Shown one piece after another: positions 41,135 to 41,781 of a DNA stretch of 41,781 bases. Below the pieces are notes generated by a model. It had not been told where the DNA came from, made no database searches, and was given only the letters and a program-made list of their open reading frames with translations. The DNA is taken from NCBI GenBank assembly GCA_009377575.1, contig WHTU01000026.1:1-41781 (forward strand). Direction: 5' to 3'. This DNA is from Nitrososphaeraceae archaeon (lineage in GTDB: Archaea > Thermoproteota > Nitrososphaeria > Nitrososphaerales > Nitrososphaeraceae). The stretch's first letter is position 1. Each line of letters begins with the position of its first letter. The position numbers were made by a program, and so were the translations under genes.

Positions 41135-41662
41135 ATGTCAAATAAAAAGGACGAGTCTTCGGAAGTTGGTGAGCTTGATCAAGATGCCGACTACCATCGA
41201 AATCACGGAAACCAACGAAAGAAAAGAGACCAACCGGGTATGAAGGAATCAGCGGAAGATGTTTTTGTGATTAAGTCTAATACATTAAATGAAGGTACTA
41301 TGACATTTATTCACTGGCTGAACTCTACTCACATAAATTCTACAACCGAAAACCCAATTTTGGTCAAGAGTTTCGAAAATGATAGATGTACAGTGTTATG
41401 GGATAGCTCAGTACAAGCTGAAGTGAATGTTGAAACAAAAGAAGGAGTACCTATGTGTCAGTATTGCAAGGCAGATGATTGTGCCCATGTCGGTTTCACA
41501 ATATGTCTAGAACAGCTTCACGGCAGAGGTGAAACGTTAGAAAGTATAGAAGCTGAAGCTGAAGCTAATGGTACCGCAATCAGCAAAGAGAACCAGGCGG
41601 CGACAGGCTTGAGCTACTGCTTATTCATCAGTCTTATCGCTTCCTACATATTCTTTTCCTAA
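41135..41662 (+). CDS. Cys-rich hypothetical protein (175 aa)
   Basis: ATG 41135: an acidic/basic disordered start (about 1-38), then FVIKSNTLNEGTMTFIHWLN, a beta-rich middle and a Cys cluster MCQYCKADDCAHVGFTICLE (about 107-126), followed by a helix (LHGRGETLESIEAEAEA). The C-x2-C-x4-C-x-H pattern can hold a zinc. The last 17 residues (LSYCLFISLIASYIFFS) are hydrophobic and read through the 3' end of the convergent antiporter gene, so the natural C-terminus was probably shorter. Confidence 0.55.
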   Translation: MSNKKDESSEVGELDQDADYHRNHGNQRKKRDQPGMKESAEDVFVIKSNTLNEGTMTFIHWLNSTHINSTTENPILVKSFENDRCTVLWDSSVQAEVNVETKEGVPMCQYCKADDCAHVGFTICLEQLHGRGETLESIEAEAEANGTAISKENQAATGLSYCLFISLIASYIFFS

Positions 41663-41781
41663 ACTTTCTTTTCTGAACGTTTCTGCCACCCTCCAACCAA
41701 ATTTTATGATATATGGCGTCATGAATGTTGTTATTACTGTCATCGTACCAACCATAGGTAGCAGAAATGAACTCGTTACCC
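41621..41781 (-). CDS. C-terminus of a probable cation/proton antiporter (runs off the right edge)
   Basis: On the minus strand the last 53 codons are open and end in TAA at 41621: VTSSFLLPMVGTMTVITTFM, TPYIIKFGWRVAETFRKE, then a polar tail ending DKTDE. A final membrane helix followed by TPYIIKxGWR is what I expect at the end of the transmembrane part of a CPA2/Kef-type Na+/H+ or K+/H+ antiporter. Most of the gene lies outside. It overlaps the preceding convergent gene by 42 bases. Confidence 0.5.
   Translation of the reverse strand, partial: VTSSFLLPMVGTMTVITTFMTPYIIKFGWRVAETFRKESLGKEYVGSDKTDE

Overview
The window is AT-rich archaeal DNA that fits an ammonia-oxidising Nitrososphaeria archaeon (Thaumarchaeota), most like the soil genera Nitrosocosmicus or Nitrososphaera. 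The clues are promoters with a TATA box about 25 nt before the start codon (leaderless mRNAs), many tiny zinc-ribbon proteins of the kind seen in that group, HTH_45-type winged-helix proteins, and secreted proteins with signal peptides ending in AFAQ or FAQIT. No amo, ribosomal or other core operon is present. This is an accessory stretch made mostly of single genes. Genus-level placement is inference.

Layout. 1-5640: a zinc-ribbon edge fragment, a flavodiiron-like MBL-fold protein, a winged-helix regulator, a 50-aa protein coupled to a SAM methyltransferase, and two SnoaL/NTF2-like proteins. 5640-9720: a zinc-ribbon protein, a radical SAM/SPASM enzyme with a 37-aa ORF just upstream, a membrane-protein N-terminal relic and a tRNA-like element. 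9900-13300: a mosaic of truncated secreted protein, RidA tail and hemerythrin, then a HEPN-like protein and an M28 peptidase cut by an in-frame TGA. 13800-16900: a PH/SHOCT protein, a secreted Kelch protein, decayed copies of a cupin and a coiled-coil gene, and two kinds of direct repeat. 17200-21500: a ribbon-helix-helix protein, an integrase relic, a universal stress protein and an orphan ABC substrate-binding protein. 21760-26620: a cluster of secreted or surface proteins with Ig-like domains and Ala/Ser/Asp-rich tails. 27000-32650: Tag glycosylase followed by a run of broken genes. 32860-41781: membrane proteins, VOC and DUF1428-like proteins, an intact cupin and coiled-coil pair, a group of miniature metal-binding proteins, a flavin reductase, several small conserved proteins, and the end of a probable cation/proton antiporter.

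Two themes stand out. First, gene decay: at least a dozen loci show an internal stop, an indel or truncation, and several have an intact relative elsewhere in the window. Second, a 33-nt promoter element (26 of 33 positions identical in all three copies) lies directly before three unrelated minus-strand units: the 50-aa protein plus methyltransferase, an alpha/beta hydrolase, and the DUF1428-like gene. It looks like an undescribed small regulon. All functional calls rest on motif reading by eye, without database searches.
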